From the NCBI GenBank assembly GCA_029964075.1, contig CM057136.1, positions 8,122,001 through 8,186,000 of the forward strand: DNA of 64,000 bases, written 5' to 3'. The first letter of the stretch is position 1. Each line of letters opens with the position of its first letter. The notes beneath the pieces were generated by a model that was not told the origin of the DNA, searched no databases, and saw nothing but the letters and a program-made list of their open reading frames with translations. Both the position numbers and the translations under genes were made by a program. Below, piece after piece: positions 1 through 11,500 of this stretch. Origin of the DNA: Patiria pectinifera. Its lineage: Eukaryota; Echinodermata; Asteroidea; Valvatida; Asterinidae.

Positions 1-882
1 TTGACCGTCATTGTTTGGTTCAATGACAAATGAGCGCTGCGCTACGGCGTACGCCCGCCCTGACGCCATTTGTAAAGGTTAATGATGACGACGGCATTGT
101 ACTTTTAGCAGGTGAATAGTCACCACCCCTTTGCATTTATTTTCAAGATGATAATTAAGAAATATTGATGGAATGTTTTATGCAATACAGAAAAATATAA
201 ACACACACAATATTACGACATACGACAAGTTTTAACAAGCGGCCCTCTCTCTTTCGTCTCTTGACAATGATTTATGCCTTGTCGGTCTGTTCAAAAATAT
301 TCTTGCTGTACGTATTATTAACGGGGTGGGGGGGGGGGGGGACAGGGGGATGAGGGTCACTACGTACCTCTATCCCACAGCAAATGAGTGTCTGGATTTT
401 CTGTTTCTTTCCGCTGCCCTCCGGCTGTGAGATAACCCAAAAATAATAACCCAGCCCCTTTCGGGTTAAGGGCCCCGATTTGGGGGGATTCTAGATGATC
501 TGTGGTGCGATCTCAGACCTTTTCTGACCACCTTAACTACCTTTTTCTGAGAAGAAGATGGTAGTGTACGCGGTGCCTGCCTTTATTGCGACGTCACTTA
601 AAACAAAGAAAAACTTCTTTTGGGGGGGGGGGGGAGTGCCCCCTTTGCCCTCCCCCCATTCACCCTTGGACAGAGGTCTCCGCTCGTTTTTTTTATCCAT
701 CCACAAAGGTGAACGACCGAAGACCCGACACAGAAGGCACCCGCTGATTGGTCAAAGTCTAGAGGTCAAGGTGCGGTTGTCTTGACTAATTAATCAGCGA
801 ATCTGTTTATATGTAATAGACCGTATCGACTACCCCTCCATTGTACAGTTTTGTATTCATCCCCCATTCTCAGTTTACCTAG
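1..882 (+). other. 3' part of intron 1 of discoidin gene 1
   Basis: This stretch matches 52489-53329, the end of intron 1 of gene 3, and 20353-21206 in gene 2, so the window opens inside intron 1 of gene 1. It contains G-runs (about 327-343 and 624-636) but no exon or long reading frame. Its first 50 bases include an intact copy of the sequence into which the 10.3-kb TIR element inserted in gene 2. It ends in the acceptor TTTACCTAG. Confidence 0.75.
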
Positions 883-1020
883 GTGACGCAGACGGCGAGG
901 TTAGGTCGTGTAATTACTACGGCCGTCCACCTAAGCCTGTGCCCGGCGAGCGTTGGATGAAGACGGCACCGCGAGAGGCGTACCATCGATGCCATCAGCA
1001 GACTTACACGGGCCCTACAG
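883..1020 (+). CDS. Gene 1 exon 2: N-terminal cysteine segment
   Basis: Borders are TTTACCTAG before and GTATAT after; 138 nt, phase 1 to 1. It encodes Asp-Ala-Asp-Gly-Glu, then a Cys-Asn-Tyr-Tyr-Gly stretch, PGERW and a second cysteine. The spacing C..YG...PGE.W faintly recalls the first half of a VWC module, but half the cysteines are missing, so this is only a resemblance. Confidence 0.82.
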
Positions 1021-3475
1021 GTATATCATGATAGACTCCGTGCATGAACAGTAGGTAGCGTTTCGTCACCACACCCACCACAAGGTGACTGACTGATTGA
1101 CAAACTGACTGACTGACTTAGTAACTGACTGGGTGACTGACTGACAGATTGGGTGACTGACTGAGTGAAGGAGTGACTGACAGACTGGATGACTCCCCGA
1201 GTGAGTGACTGACAGACTCGGTGACTGACTGAATGACTGAGTGGGTGACAGGGCGGTGACTGACTGACTGAGTGAGGGGGAGTTAGACAATCTCTCAGTC
1301 AGCCACCCAGTCTGTCACCCAGTCTGTCACCCAGACAGTCACCCAGTCTGTCACCACGTCAGTCACACAGTCAGTCACCCAGTAGGGGAGTCAGTCAGTT
1401 AGTCAGTCAGCCACTCACTCACTCAGTCGCCGCGTCTGTCAGCCACTCACTCACTCAGTCAGGCACCCAGTCTGTCAGTCCTCATTCACTTACTCAGTCA
1501 CCCAGTCTGTCAGTCTGAGTGAGTGGCTAACAGACTAGGTGACTGACTGAGTGAGTGGCTGACTGACTCCCCGACTGACTCCCCCACGGGGTGACAGACT
1601 GTGTGACTGACAGGGTGACAGACTGGGTGGCTGACTGAGGGACTGTCTAACTGAGTGAGTGGCTGACAAATTGGGTGGCTGACTCCCCGAGTGATTGGCT
1701 GACTGACTGACCCCCTCCCCGACTGACTGAATAAATGAATGAATGTATGAATGAACGATCGAGTGACCGACCGACCGACCGACTGATTAAACTGACTGAC
1801 TGACTTGTGATTTTTTTTTTTTAATCTCCATGACTTTGTGACAGGTTGCTGCAATGGGAAACCACTCGGTATGAAAGATGGCTCCATCCCAGACAGTAGC
1901 ATCACGGAATTGAGGCATCACGACATTTGGGTGACAGCTTTTGCGCGACTAGGTATGGTATTTTCTTAAGGAGTTGAACATTGGTTTAATGGACCACCTT
2001 CATAGAGCCACTTATTGAGGCTTAATATGCAAATCTAAGCAATAAGATGGAAGTACAAGCTCTCATCTCTCGCTTACCACACACATTCCCCAATTCATTT
2101 ATCCTATTATTATAATCGGGTAATAGCACATTTGTAAGGGTTTCATCGTCGCCCTACAACTTGAAAAACAATCACTCGTTTTAGTTCTCACGCAACGAGG
2201 AATATAGCTTCAGTCTGAACCCCACAGTAAAGTGCAAGTTTGCTTATTGTATATGAAGCTGATTTTCTCACACCTTAAATGGACATGCAAATGGTACAAG
2301 AGCTGTGAACATATCGAACACTCACTTGCAAAATTAAGCCCTTTTCCAAATTTATCATTTGTGTTATTTTTGTTGTTCATAGCTGCATCACTTCAAATCT
2401 GAGGTACTAGGTAATCCATTCTTGGATTCCGATTCAATAGGCCTACAAACAATATAACGACCATTGAAACTCCTTGATACGATCATGCTTTTATATGTTT
2501 TAAAATATCAGTCTTGTTTTTTAAGTACAAGTATATTATTCCTTTATTCAGATGATAGCAGCTGCTGGGGGTTTTATCCGTCCAATGGGTACAGCTGGAT
2601 ACAGGTCGACCTCGGTGCCATGTACAGTGTTTCCGGTCTGATCACTAGAGGTCATCCGGGGCTCTACTGGGTTCTTGAATATCAAGTCTCATACAGCTTC
2701 GATGGGGATAATTGGCGTAATGTGACCGAGGCAGGCGGGACAACCAAGACATCGCCTGAACAGGTGGAAGCCCCTAAGAAGGTATTACAGAGCTAGTTTT
2801 TATTTTACCATGTCACAGCTGAGAACCGTTGCGATGGGGTAGTCCTCAACGTTTGCATGTATGTTCTTTACAAGGACCAGATTCGAACCAGCCAACCGAT
2901 CCCGTTAGCTCGGTGGTCGAGTGGTAAGACATCTGCACTAGAAAGCAGGAGGTCGTGGGTTCGAGTCCAACCTGAGTGAAAAGCGCATTCCTATCGGTTC
3001 ACAAAAAGTTGAACATTTATTCGAGACCTTTAATATTCAGTGCGAGATACACCCACCCTAGAACAACATTCACTCGGGAGGTAACACACTGAGTATACAG
3101 TGTTTATACGTCGGTGAAGGGCAGAACCTGATTTGCTTTACAAAGTTGTTCTGTCAATTTTGAAAAGCGCATTCCTATCGGTTCACAAAAAGTTGAACAT
3201 TTATTCGAGACCTTTAATATTCAGTGCGAGATACACCCACCCTAAAAAAATATGTCTTTGAGATTTAAATGTCCTTGTTAATATCGTCGATTGGCTGCAT
3301 TTGCAAATTTCCATTTAATGTTTGTTTGAAGTTCGCAGGAAACATCGACGGGAGCTCCCATGTAACCACTCAGTTCCCGATAGCCGTGCGCACCCGATTC
3401 CTGCGGATTGAACCCACACGGTGCTACAGTTTCTGCTGCCTTCAGTTTGAGGGGTTGGGTTGCTCTGATATATAA
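883..3475 (+). CDS. Secreted F5/8 type C (discoidin) protein, gene 1, exons 2-5 (5' partial)
   Basis: Exons are 883-1020, 1845-1952, 2552-2781 and 3332-3475; exon 1 lies off the left edge. Phases join 1-1-1-0. Exon 2 encodes a short N-terminal segment with two cysteines and a PGERW motif. Exon 3 starts the F5/8C domain with CCNGKPLGMKDGSIPDSSIT, close to the family's opening Cys...PLGM..G.IPD..I. Exon 4 carries the core WIQVDLGAMYSVSGL, Y.VSYSFDG..W and a possible N-glycosylation site, NVT. Exon 5 carries GNIDGSS, R.RFLRIEP and the closing LGC, then stops. F5/8C domains fold as beta-sandwiches that bind glycans or phospholipids through surface loops. With the paralogues' signal peptide this implies an extracellular lectin-like protein; the ligand is unknown. 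No frameshift is seen. Confidence 0.85.
1086..1806. repeat. Degenerate GACT tetranucleotide array, intron 2 of gene 1
   Basis: About 720 bp of 4-nt periodic sequence (GACT, GAGT, GGGT variants) begins 65 bp after the exon 2 donor. It reads TGAC/TGAG-type to about 1285, switches to the complement (CAGTCAGT, CACCCAGTCTGT) over about 1291-1517, then switches back. The switches let the single strand fold on itself. Long open frames on the minus strand here are products of the periodicity, not genes. Confidence 0.9.
1845..1952 (+). CDS. Gene 1 exon 3: start of F5/8C domain
   Basis: Acceptor TTTGTGACAG and donor GTATGG; 108 nt, phase 1 to 1. It encodes the Cys-Cys-Asn-Gly-Lys-Pro-Leu-Gly-Met opening of the discoidin domain and ends in the Ala-Arg-Leu that precedes the next exon's Asp. 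The matching exon is 105 nt in gene 2 and 111 nt in gene 3, differing by whole codons. Confidence 0.85.
2552..2781 (+). CDS. Gene 1 exon 4: F5/8C core
   Basis: Acceptor CCTTTATTCAG and donor GTATTACAG; 230 nt, entering in phase 1 and leaving in phase 0. It encodes the DLG motif, the YSFDG strand and an N-V-T glycosylation sequon, ending Ala-Pro-Lys-Lys. The paralogous exons 39367-39599 and 56870-57099 are highly similar. Confidence 0.88.
2904..2978 (+). repeat. tRNA-like SINE head, last intron of gene 1
   Basis: The segment has an A-box-like TGGTCGAGTGG, a B-box-like GGTTCGAGTCC and an anticodon-like arm (CTGC, loop, GCAG), as in the pol III promoter of a tRNA-derived SINE. The acceptor ends do not pair and the loop is 8 nt, so it is not a working tRNA gene. 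A shortened version lies at about 57220-57289 in gene 3, so the insertion predates that duplication. Confidence 0.6.
2978..3244. repeat. Two 83-bp direct repeats in the last intron of gene 1
   Basis: 2978-3060 and 3162-3244 read the same throughout (GAAAAGCGCATTCC to CACCCACCCTA). The second is ancestral, because gene 3 has only the equivalent of that copy (57398-57479). The first sits directly at the 3' edge of the tRNA-like SINE head. Confidence 0.85.
3332..3475 (+). CDS. Gene 1 exon 5: end of F5/8C domain and stop
   Basis: The exon begins after TTTGTTTGAAG, the only acceptor that keeps phase 0 after exon 4 (Lys-Lys then Phe-Ala-Gly-Asn). A second AG lies 7 nt downstream and would throw the frame into a stop after eight codons. 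It encodes the last strands, three further cysteines and the terminal Leu-Gly-Cys-Ser-Asp-Ile, then TAA. Confidence 0.85.
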   Translation, partial: FAGNIDGSSHVTTQFPIAVRTRFLRIEPTRCYSFCCLQFEGLGCSDI

Positions 3476-3678
3476 AAAAAGAAAAGAAAAAGAATGAACA
3501 GTTTCGCGCCACTTTCATTTTTTCAAACCCATGGGGACACAGCTCGTCAAACAAAAATTAGGTATCGTCGCCATCATGCAAAACTATTACGGCAGGCTTG
3601 ACGAGAGTGTAATTCATAGAACGTTCGAAAGATTAATAGTCGTGTACTATTTGTTGCGCGATTATCTGTTTGTTCAGC

Positions 3679-4150
3679 AGCGGCGTAGCCAGGGTTCTTA
3701 TCCTGGGGGAGTTGAGGAGGGAGGGGGGCTTCCGGTTACAATGGAGGGGCCCATCTTCTGTGCTGAAGTGTAGATAGTTTTTTTGTTTCACCGGACACCC
3801 GAATTCCGTAAAATCAAATAGTTTTGGAGTGGAGAGGGGGGGGGGGGGCCCTAGACGCAATCATCCATGGGGGCGCTGTTCAAAACCTATATCATGGTTG
3901 ATGTGAGGCAATAACTACCGCTTTTCGCTTTCCACGGACAGTAAAATAAACAGCCACTTGGGAAAAGAAAGGGTTTTGGTGAAAAATACGCACAAAATCG
4001 CGAAAAAATGGACTCCAGCTAATCATGGTAACTTATGCAGCCGTGCTTTTCTCCGGATGCTAAATTTCCGGGGGGGGGGGAGGGGCGACTAGGAGCGCGA
4101 ACTTTTTCCGGGCGGGGGGCGTGTGCCCCCTGCCCCCTAGCTACACCGCT
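3679..4150. mobile_element. Short TIR element, AGCGGCGTAGC type
   Basis: The left end AGCGGCGTAGCCAGGG is mirrored by the right end CCCCTAGCTACACCGCT. The interior has G- and C-rich runs and no transposase. The gene 3-4 spacer retains only the right end, near 58239-58258; its left end has been deleted. Confidence 0.6.
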
Positions 4151-5173
4151 GATGTGCAGGCTTCAAATTGTAGCAAAACGTAAACAGTCTTAAACTTCAT
4201 CTTTTATTAAACTATATGTGTAGGCCTATAGACATAGTTATACGTCAATGTCAAGGACAAATTTTAGTGTTCATGTTTAAAGAGGATGTTCTTAAGAAAT
4301 ATTTTTTTTCTCCACGAATTTTCAATTTGTATGTTTTGTTGTAACGAAAAAAAAAATATTACTTTACTCTGATTTTAAGATCTACAACCCTCCGAAAACG
4401 GGCTTTCATTTTGCTCACAAATGAACCCGCGCTGCAAAGCAAAATTACTGCCTAGCAGCCAATAATTCGAATTTTGTTTAAAAAAAATAATTCAATAACT
4501 TAACGTTGGTGGTTTCATTCTGTTCCATGTCTTATTCAGAAGTGAATAATTTGTATATTTTTAGGGGAACAGACATTGCAAAAACAAATCTGTTTTCGAG
4601 ATGTAACTCGAAATAGCACGAGGAACACATCTTTAATTTTACAGAGTTGCAACATTGGTATTTAAATAGTTAATTAAATGCACCAGCGTTGGTAGTTTTT
4701 CCTGATAGTGATTGCTTATTTACAGACTGAAATTTTTGAATACATATATATATTTATTAGCAATTTAGGACAGTATGGACAAGTTTATTCTAACAGAGTT
4801 GCACGTGGCTACTTTTGTATTTCTGTTTTAGCCTCTGAAGAAGAACTTGCTAAGTTCGCAACGTCAGGCCATATTAATTTTTAGACTTTTGTATTTAGAT
4901 AAATGCACCATAATGAGTAGGTTTCGTTTCACCTAACATTCCTTCTTTACATATTAAGTAACAGGACATATTTAAAATTTACCAGCAATTTAAGACAGTA
5001 TGGGCAAAGAATATAAAAAAGAAGCACGTAGAGATATCTGATTACAGACGATAGTTTTCAAGTAAACATTGCATATCATGCATGCCTTTCTCTTGTTCAA
5101 TGACCTTTTCCCGGAAATCGCCATCTTGGATACATTTTTGAAGTCACGTGATGTCTTCTGATGGCCATTGTAC

Positions 5174-5627
5174 CAACCTCGTCCCCAGGGTGTCGAGCAG
5201 TACGCGCCCACCACTACCTGCTCTCTGCTCACCCTGGTATTGGATCATTTGCATATCCAAAATTAGGACACGTATGCAAATTAGGAATGCCTGTCTGTGC
5301 TTTACGTTAGCGTTTGTTTTTGTATGCGGTTTCTGGGTTGAGCACGATTTTTTTTTTCAAAGTTTAAATGTTACAATATGCAGTATCACATTTCACATTA
5401 ATATGAGCAAATTGGAAAGGAAAGGATTATTTTTGGGAAGGTGTGGACCTAATAATTAAAATGAACGTGAAACCACGTAATGCACGTTGGTAATAACAAC
5501 ACCAAGTACACGATATATATCCATTACTTGCCAATTGCGGTATCGAATTAGGAAACAGGAAGAACGTTTCCTATCAAGGGCATTGGAAACGAGGTTGAAA
5601 TTAAAGTAAGCCCTGGGGACGAGGTTG
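5174..5627. mobile_element. Non-autonomous TIR element, CAACCTCGTCCCCAGGG ends (copy A)
   Basis: The left end CAACCTCGTCCCCAGGG and its reverse complement at the right (CCCTGGGGACGAGGTTG) enclose about 450 bp with no transposase. Copies sit at matching positions at 43572-44094 and 59234-59686, so insertion predates the gene duplications. Confidence 0.75.
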
Positions 5628-8221
5628 CATCGTCACGCGTTGGCAAGCCTTAGATCGCTGAAACCATCCGGCTATTGGGGGCGCTGTTCGAAGTGGATGA
5701 TATCAGACACTTAGCAGACTGGTTCTCGCTCCCATAATATGGGGACCGGTAGCTAGTTCCAATTTAAAGTCATTGACGTTGTACCGTGCGCGTGCGTAGC
5801 ATGATTGATTATTTTTGAAAATATTATGTACAGCTTTGCACATGGATGACAGTTTACCACACGGCTATCAAAATACTAACTCTTACACCATAACCAGTGG
5901 GCTAAATCGCTAGTGTCTCCACGAAGGCAACGTTCAAGCATTTCAACTGCGTAGGTTTCAAATACTGAAAGTAGTGACTAGTGCCCCTCTCTTTATTGAT
6001 AGCTGCCAGAGACACTTTTAAATTCAGCAAAAATCGAAGCTCATCACCACACAAACTGCACATTAATGGTGGCCATGTTGCCATGTTGCAGTAGGCTGGT
6101 TCCGCGCTAACATTATCGTTGTGATTTTGTATTTAGGGGGCGGGAATCAGACTCTAGGTTAGTCCTGCATATAATTGGTGTAATGTATACCTTATCTAAT
6201 GCCCACTACCCGTACCTGCCCTACTTTCGAAGTCCGAATGACAATGGAGGGACCGCGAACCAGACTTATCGGACACTTTCGGACAATAGGTTGCGCTTTT
6301 CGTCAAAATTAATATCTGAATTTATCTCTCCGGTGACATACAGCGCGTCCCAAAAATACCTGCAACTTGTTTTGCGGGGCTCTAGCGTCGGCGCGGAAAC
6401 ACGTACCGCCATTATTGTTATACTATTGTAAAGCTTGGAATCTTAACTTTATCTCTGGCGAGTATTGATTTGATATTTAAAAAGAGTTTTATAATTATTT
6501 ATGTTCAAATAAAGGCACGTCGAAAACAAACTCAACCGATTTCAAGGAAAATCGATGATGCCTTGCATCAGATGCAAACTCGAGTAAACAAGCTGTTGAA
6601 ATAAAAAAACAAGTTGATTATATTAAAACCACATTGAACTTGAAACGAAGAACAACATATATATTCCATGGTTCCACTTATATAACACTTTGCACAGATA
6701 TTGTCGATACATATTGTCTTTTTACCAATAAAATTGTATTTATAAAGAATTATGGCTCTGCTGGGCACAATATTGTATTGTGGGAAGCTGGGTTTTGCGA
6801 CTGGAAGAAAGTCTATTTATTTAGTACGCGGGGGCATGCACTTTTACTGAAGTCACCTGATCCTGCTGATCCAGGCTAATAGCCCGTGGTAGTGATCCCT
6901 CTGTTGCTCTTCCCTACTTACGGTACTGGGGTACCCCGTGGAATGAAACAGACACCGTGACTATCTGGATTTATTATATGGGTTAGTTTAAAAAAAAACG
7001 TCGGTGAAGGGCAAAACCTAATTTGAATAGTTTATTCTTCGAATTCATATTATTTGCCGTCAACATTATTTAGAAAACCTTCTTAATGTAAGCTGACTTT
7101 GTAGTAGTCCAGAGGGGGGGGGGGGAGATGTAACCGGAATGACGGAACAGCCCATGTGGTTTGATACGCGCGCTAGCGCAGCAATGCGTTTGTGGGGCCT
7201 TTTTGCCGTTATCGCCTTGGCTTTGAACACAGATCTTACATTTATCGCTCGAGAAAGTTTCGTGAGATTGACAAGCAGCCTGCTGTTCGTGTTGTATTTT
7301 ACTTGCACAGGACTCTTTCAGCCAGCCTGTCATTGCAGGGGCGCTGAGTGACTGCTGTTGCAGAGCATTTAAAGGCGTTCGAGTTCTCCCCCCCCCCCCT
7401 CCCCCGTGGGCTGCACCGTTCTTTGCATAGTACTCTACCGGTGACTTGTGGTCTGGGGTCTTTTATGCGCTTGGATCTTTTATGGGCTGGATCTTTTGAT
7501 GATTGAGTTGGAGAAGAAATAAATCAGCATTGAAGATTGCTTTTGAGTCTACTTTTTTGAGTTCCTTATCCTCAAAACTGAGGGTCTTGGCTGGACCCTG
7601 ATTCCAGAGTCAGGGATATCCTCACAGCATCATCAGAATAGTTGAGAAAATTGAAGAATCCATCCACCATCTTGAAAAATCTGCCATCTTAGGGAAAAAA
7701 ATGACCCGCCCTTTTTTTTTAAACTTATTTTTTACTCGGCTTTATTGTTCATTGAAAACATATTTGCACACGACACTATTGTAAATTCACCTGAGAATAG
7801 AAAAGATATATAAACAAATTAAAAAAAAGTAACGATTTTATTACACAGCACCATGTGTTACATGTCTCTTGAAAAAAATAAAAAAATAAGTTTATAAAAT
7901 GCAACTATTTCTATAAGAAAACAGAATTTCAATGGCGAGTTTAGACCTACATTCGTTGCAATTACCAGTCTTGATTACTTCATGCGCGTATTTTTGTTCA
8001 CTCATACCCTATATGGGATTCATACCTGTACTCGCCAAACCTTTTAAGATAGCTTTTGAATAATGATTCGAGCAGCCTTCATGTACATAATGGCGCAGTC
8101 TGGTTTTTCATGCGAAACAAAGTCATAACATTAATGGTTACTTCTGTGCCCCATTAGGTGAAAAGCACCCCCATTCAATTAGTCAAACAGGCGGTTTTCA
8201 GGCAGGCCTGGTCTAAAAAGC

Positions 8222-8459
8222 AATTTTTGTGCGTTCCACAAAGACACCGACAGAACCTTTACTACCTGATGACTTCGATAACGAGCAACGTGATAGTTGT
8301 CTTGGACTTGGAGGACAGTATCATTTAGTTTTGGTTCGTGAGCGGCCGGCAGTACCACGCACCTCAACTAGCTCTGTCGTTATTCATTTTGCGCTGGTTA
8401 TTCTGTGCAACTTTGGATATTGATCAAGCCTTTGGAGCAAAAAGCATGTCAGCTTACCA
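8222..8459 (+). promoter_or_regulatory. Conserved 5' flank of gene 2 (probable promoter and 5' UTR)
   Basis: About 240 bp directly upstream of the start codon is strongly conserved with 49640-49873 and 62224-62461, more so than sequence further out. I see no clear TATA box. An open frame (8229-8423) is shared with gene 4 but disrupted by changes in gene 3, so conservation more likely reflects 5' UTR or promoter function. Confidence 0.45.
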
Positions 8460-8517
8460 ATGACAGCCATGTTGTCTCCGTATTTGGCCCTTGCAACCCT
8501 TCTGGCTGCAGCTTACG
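8460..8517 (+). CDS. Gene 2 exon 1: signal peptide
   Basis: Starts at ATG in CCAATGACAGCC and ends at a GTGAGT donor in phase 1. It encodes MTAMLSPYLALATLLAAAY plus the first base of a Gly codon, a typical short secretory signal. An upstream ATG at 8446 runs into TGA within six codons, so 8460 is preferred; 8469 is a possible alternative. Nearly identical exons occur at 49874 and 62462. Confidence 0.85.
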
Positions 8518-11500
8518 GTGAGTCCCTACATGTATTACTTTATTTTATACATGATAGCTTAGCTTACTAAAGCGAATGAAACAGAGGGTTTTGAATGGAA
8601 AATTTGAAAAGCCGAGCATGTACTTCTTCGTAATTGATACAAAGTTGGGGGTGGGGGAGATTCCATCCCAATTAAACGTGCTGATGACAGATCTCATACA
8701 GCTAAAACAGAAATGACTGTTTATTCCAAGATGCCGAAAAAAGTATTTGGTCCTTAAACGTCATTGGCACAAATATAGTTCCCATTCCGGTCCTTATTTG
8801 TTTTAAACACATACTTGAGGTTATTTTACGGTCTTCATTGAAGGCAGTAAGTTTAGGGGTGAATGGATTCTACAAAATAAGTCTGACAGGTTCTCGCAGG
8901 TTTGTTTTTTTCAAGTGCAGTGGAAACAGCATCCTGTGCTGTTTATTTTGAAATGTCGCTCTGTTTGACATCGTTGTATGCAGATAATTACCAGGAATTG
9001 TCTTTTTCGAGTATTCTTTTTCATTGTGAAGGATATTAAAAAAACACACACATAAGGCCAAAAAAAAAAGTCTCCGGTTTCTGGTATGGAGCTTGTCCAA
9101 AAAGTGGTGCGGCGACGCGGCTTTTTTTTTTTTTTACCCGACTTTTTTGCTTCAAATTTGCTTCAAATGTCGGCTGATGACTGCAAATGGTGCCCGACTA
9201 AACTTAGTGCAAATATATGGGAGTCCAGAGAGGCCACATAAAGCTTATTCTCGATCATAACCCCATCTAAAAACACGTTGAAATTGCGCAGCAGCAGAAT
9301 TCCAGTCAAACCAGTGAGTTTGGCGGTTTTGAGACATCATCTTTCATTGAAAAAAAAACTTTTTCATTTTGCCGACGCGCATGGCTACGGCGACGCGCGC
9401 GCATACCAGAAACCGGAGACTTTTTTTTTTTGGCCTAAGGCCCCAAAAAAGTCTCCGGTTTCTGGTATGGAGCTTGCCCAAAAAGTGGTGCGGCGACGCG
9501 GCTTTTTTTTTTTACCTGATTTTTTTGCTTCAAATGTCGGCTGATGATTGCAAATGTTGCCCGACTAAACTTAGTGCAAATATATGGGAGTCCAGAGAGG
9601 CCACATAAAGCTTATTCTCGACCATAACCCAATCCAAAAACACGTTAAAATTGTGCAGCAGCAGGATTCCAGTCAAACCAGTGAGTTTGGCGGTTTTGAG
9701 ACATCATCTTTCATTGAAAAAAAAAACCGTTTTCATTTTGCCGACGCGCATGGCTACGGCGACGTGTGCGCATACCAGAAACCGGAGATCTTTTTTTTTG
9801 GCCTAACCAATAACAATAACAATAACAACAGATTCGCGTTTGTTTTTGTCGCAAAAAATTTCACAAAAAAAAAAAAATTTCAGTGCATTGCCAGTCGTTC
9901 AAGTGAATCGGTAATCATTGACAATAGGCTATTCAGCCGACGAAGCTTTTATCATCTTTTGCCTAACGAGCATGGCTATCCCGCCTAATTGATTCACCAA
10001 TCAATTAAGCATGACAGTCATTGTTTGGTTCAATTAGACTGAGAGCTGGATAGTGTTTAAGCAAAATTTCGGGAACAAATCCCCTGATTGTCTTAAAGCA
10101 TAGTATTATCGACCCTGATCACAGAATGGCCATTCTTAAGTTTCGCTAGATCAGACTAAGGCCCATTGGCGCCATGCTAAATGGCGCCAATTTTACATTT
10201 AATCAAAATTTTGAGAACAAGAACGAAACACGACTAATTGCCTTAAGAGCGGCGGAAAAAGCGAAGAGGGGGCGGGGCCTAACCCCCCCTCCCACCATGT
10301 ACATTTTGGCTCCTATTGTCGCAAGGCATTTGTTAAATCCTGCCAAGTTTCTTTGATAGTTGTTCTGATGTCTTGCGGTTATTTTGACACCAACTTTATA
10401 AAAAAAGGCATAACTTTGTCACGAAATGTCCATTTACCAACACAGGTGGGCCTAAATGTTAACTTTTCTCATTAAAAAGTGCATGCGCATGAAAGCGTGC
10501 ATGACGGAGCCGACTAACAGATCGAATTGAAACTGTGCAAATGTACTACAAAATTTAAATTGGGAAAATGAAACCATTTTTATTGATGCCTTGGCACTAG
10601 TGGAACATTACACTATGACTTAAGAGTTCCTTTTGGTCAGACTATTTAACTTGAGAGCGGCGTAAACAGCGCGGAGGGGGCGGGGCCGCAACCCCACTCC
10701 GTATACATTTTGGCTCCTGTCGTGGCAATGCATTCATTAAATTCTTTCAAGTTTCTCTGACAGTTGTTCTGATGTCTTGCGGTTATTTTGACACCCAGTT
10801 TATGAAAATAGGGCATACCTTCATAACTTTTCCATTACATGGTGCATGTATGACGTACATCGGAAGGCGCATGAGAGTGCCGACTCTAGATAACTATGAC
10901 AACAAAACATTTTAACAGGTTGAAATTTGAATTGAAACATTACAGATGTTGATAGATGTTCCGGAGTCGTTTCATTAGAGATATCAACTTCTGCTTAAAA
11001 TAATGGGTAATTATGCGAAAGCACAGGTAGTAGGAGCTGGCGAATTAACAAACATTATAAAGAAGATATCAGTTTTTCGGTTTGAAACTAAAGATTTAAT
11101 TGAATCTAATGGGGCAGTGGGTGGGCTGACAGAGCTGTTAAGGTCAAATATCTTTTAAAAATTGTGCACTTTGAGACTAAAGCATAAAACTTTGTAAGTT
11201 GGTTTTTCATACAATGCATGTAATGATCGGATGTGAGAAAATGTTTCACATTTGCCCTCTGGTGACTTACGAGAGGTCAACTAACGTTGCACACCCTGTT
11301 TATTGATATTTAAAGATGCATTATTCAAACTCTACTTTTCCAGAACCCATATCTAATCTTACGATATGAATTCTTACCAGGGAAAGTTCATAGCTGGTGA
11401 AGATATGGTCGTCGCCAGGATTTGTTTCTAGAGGGTGCAAGGCACATCCCCAAAAAAAAAATCCCTGTACTCTTCAAGCGTATTTTCGATTTATCATTTT

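Larger units (their letters stand above)
3476..8459. repeat. Intergenic block between genes 1 and 2 (paralogous copy A)
   Basis: No convincing gene. The block is closely similar along its length to 57713-62461 and more distantly to 42560-49873, so it was duplicated with the gene. It contains TIR elements listed separately (3679-4150 and 5174-5627), A-, T- and G-runs and AT-rich DNA. Short open frames recur in the copies but carry shifts between them, so I read them as non-coding. Confidence 0.75.

Noticed and set aside
1066-1905. Ser/Gln/Val-rich minus-strand open frames across the GACT arrays (also 21502-21762 and 53513-53908)
   Set aside because: They are translations of a 4-nt repeat, with no start context, splice logic or family match.
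2904-2978. A functional tRNA gene
   Set aside because: A- and B-boxes are present, but the acceptor stem does not pair and the anticodon loop is 8 nt; a SINE head fits better.
8229-8423. 64-codon open frame upstream of gene 2, repeated at 62231-62425
   Set aside because: It is disrupted in the gene 3 copy and overlaps a likely 5' UTR; no domain is seen.
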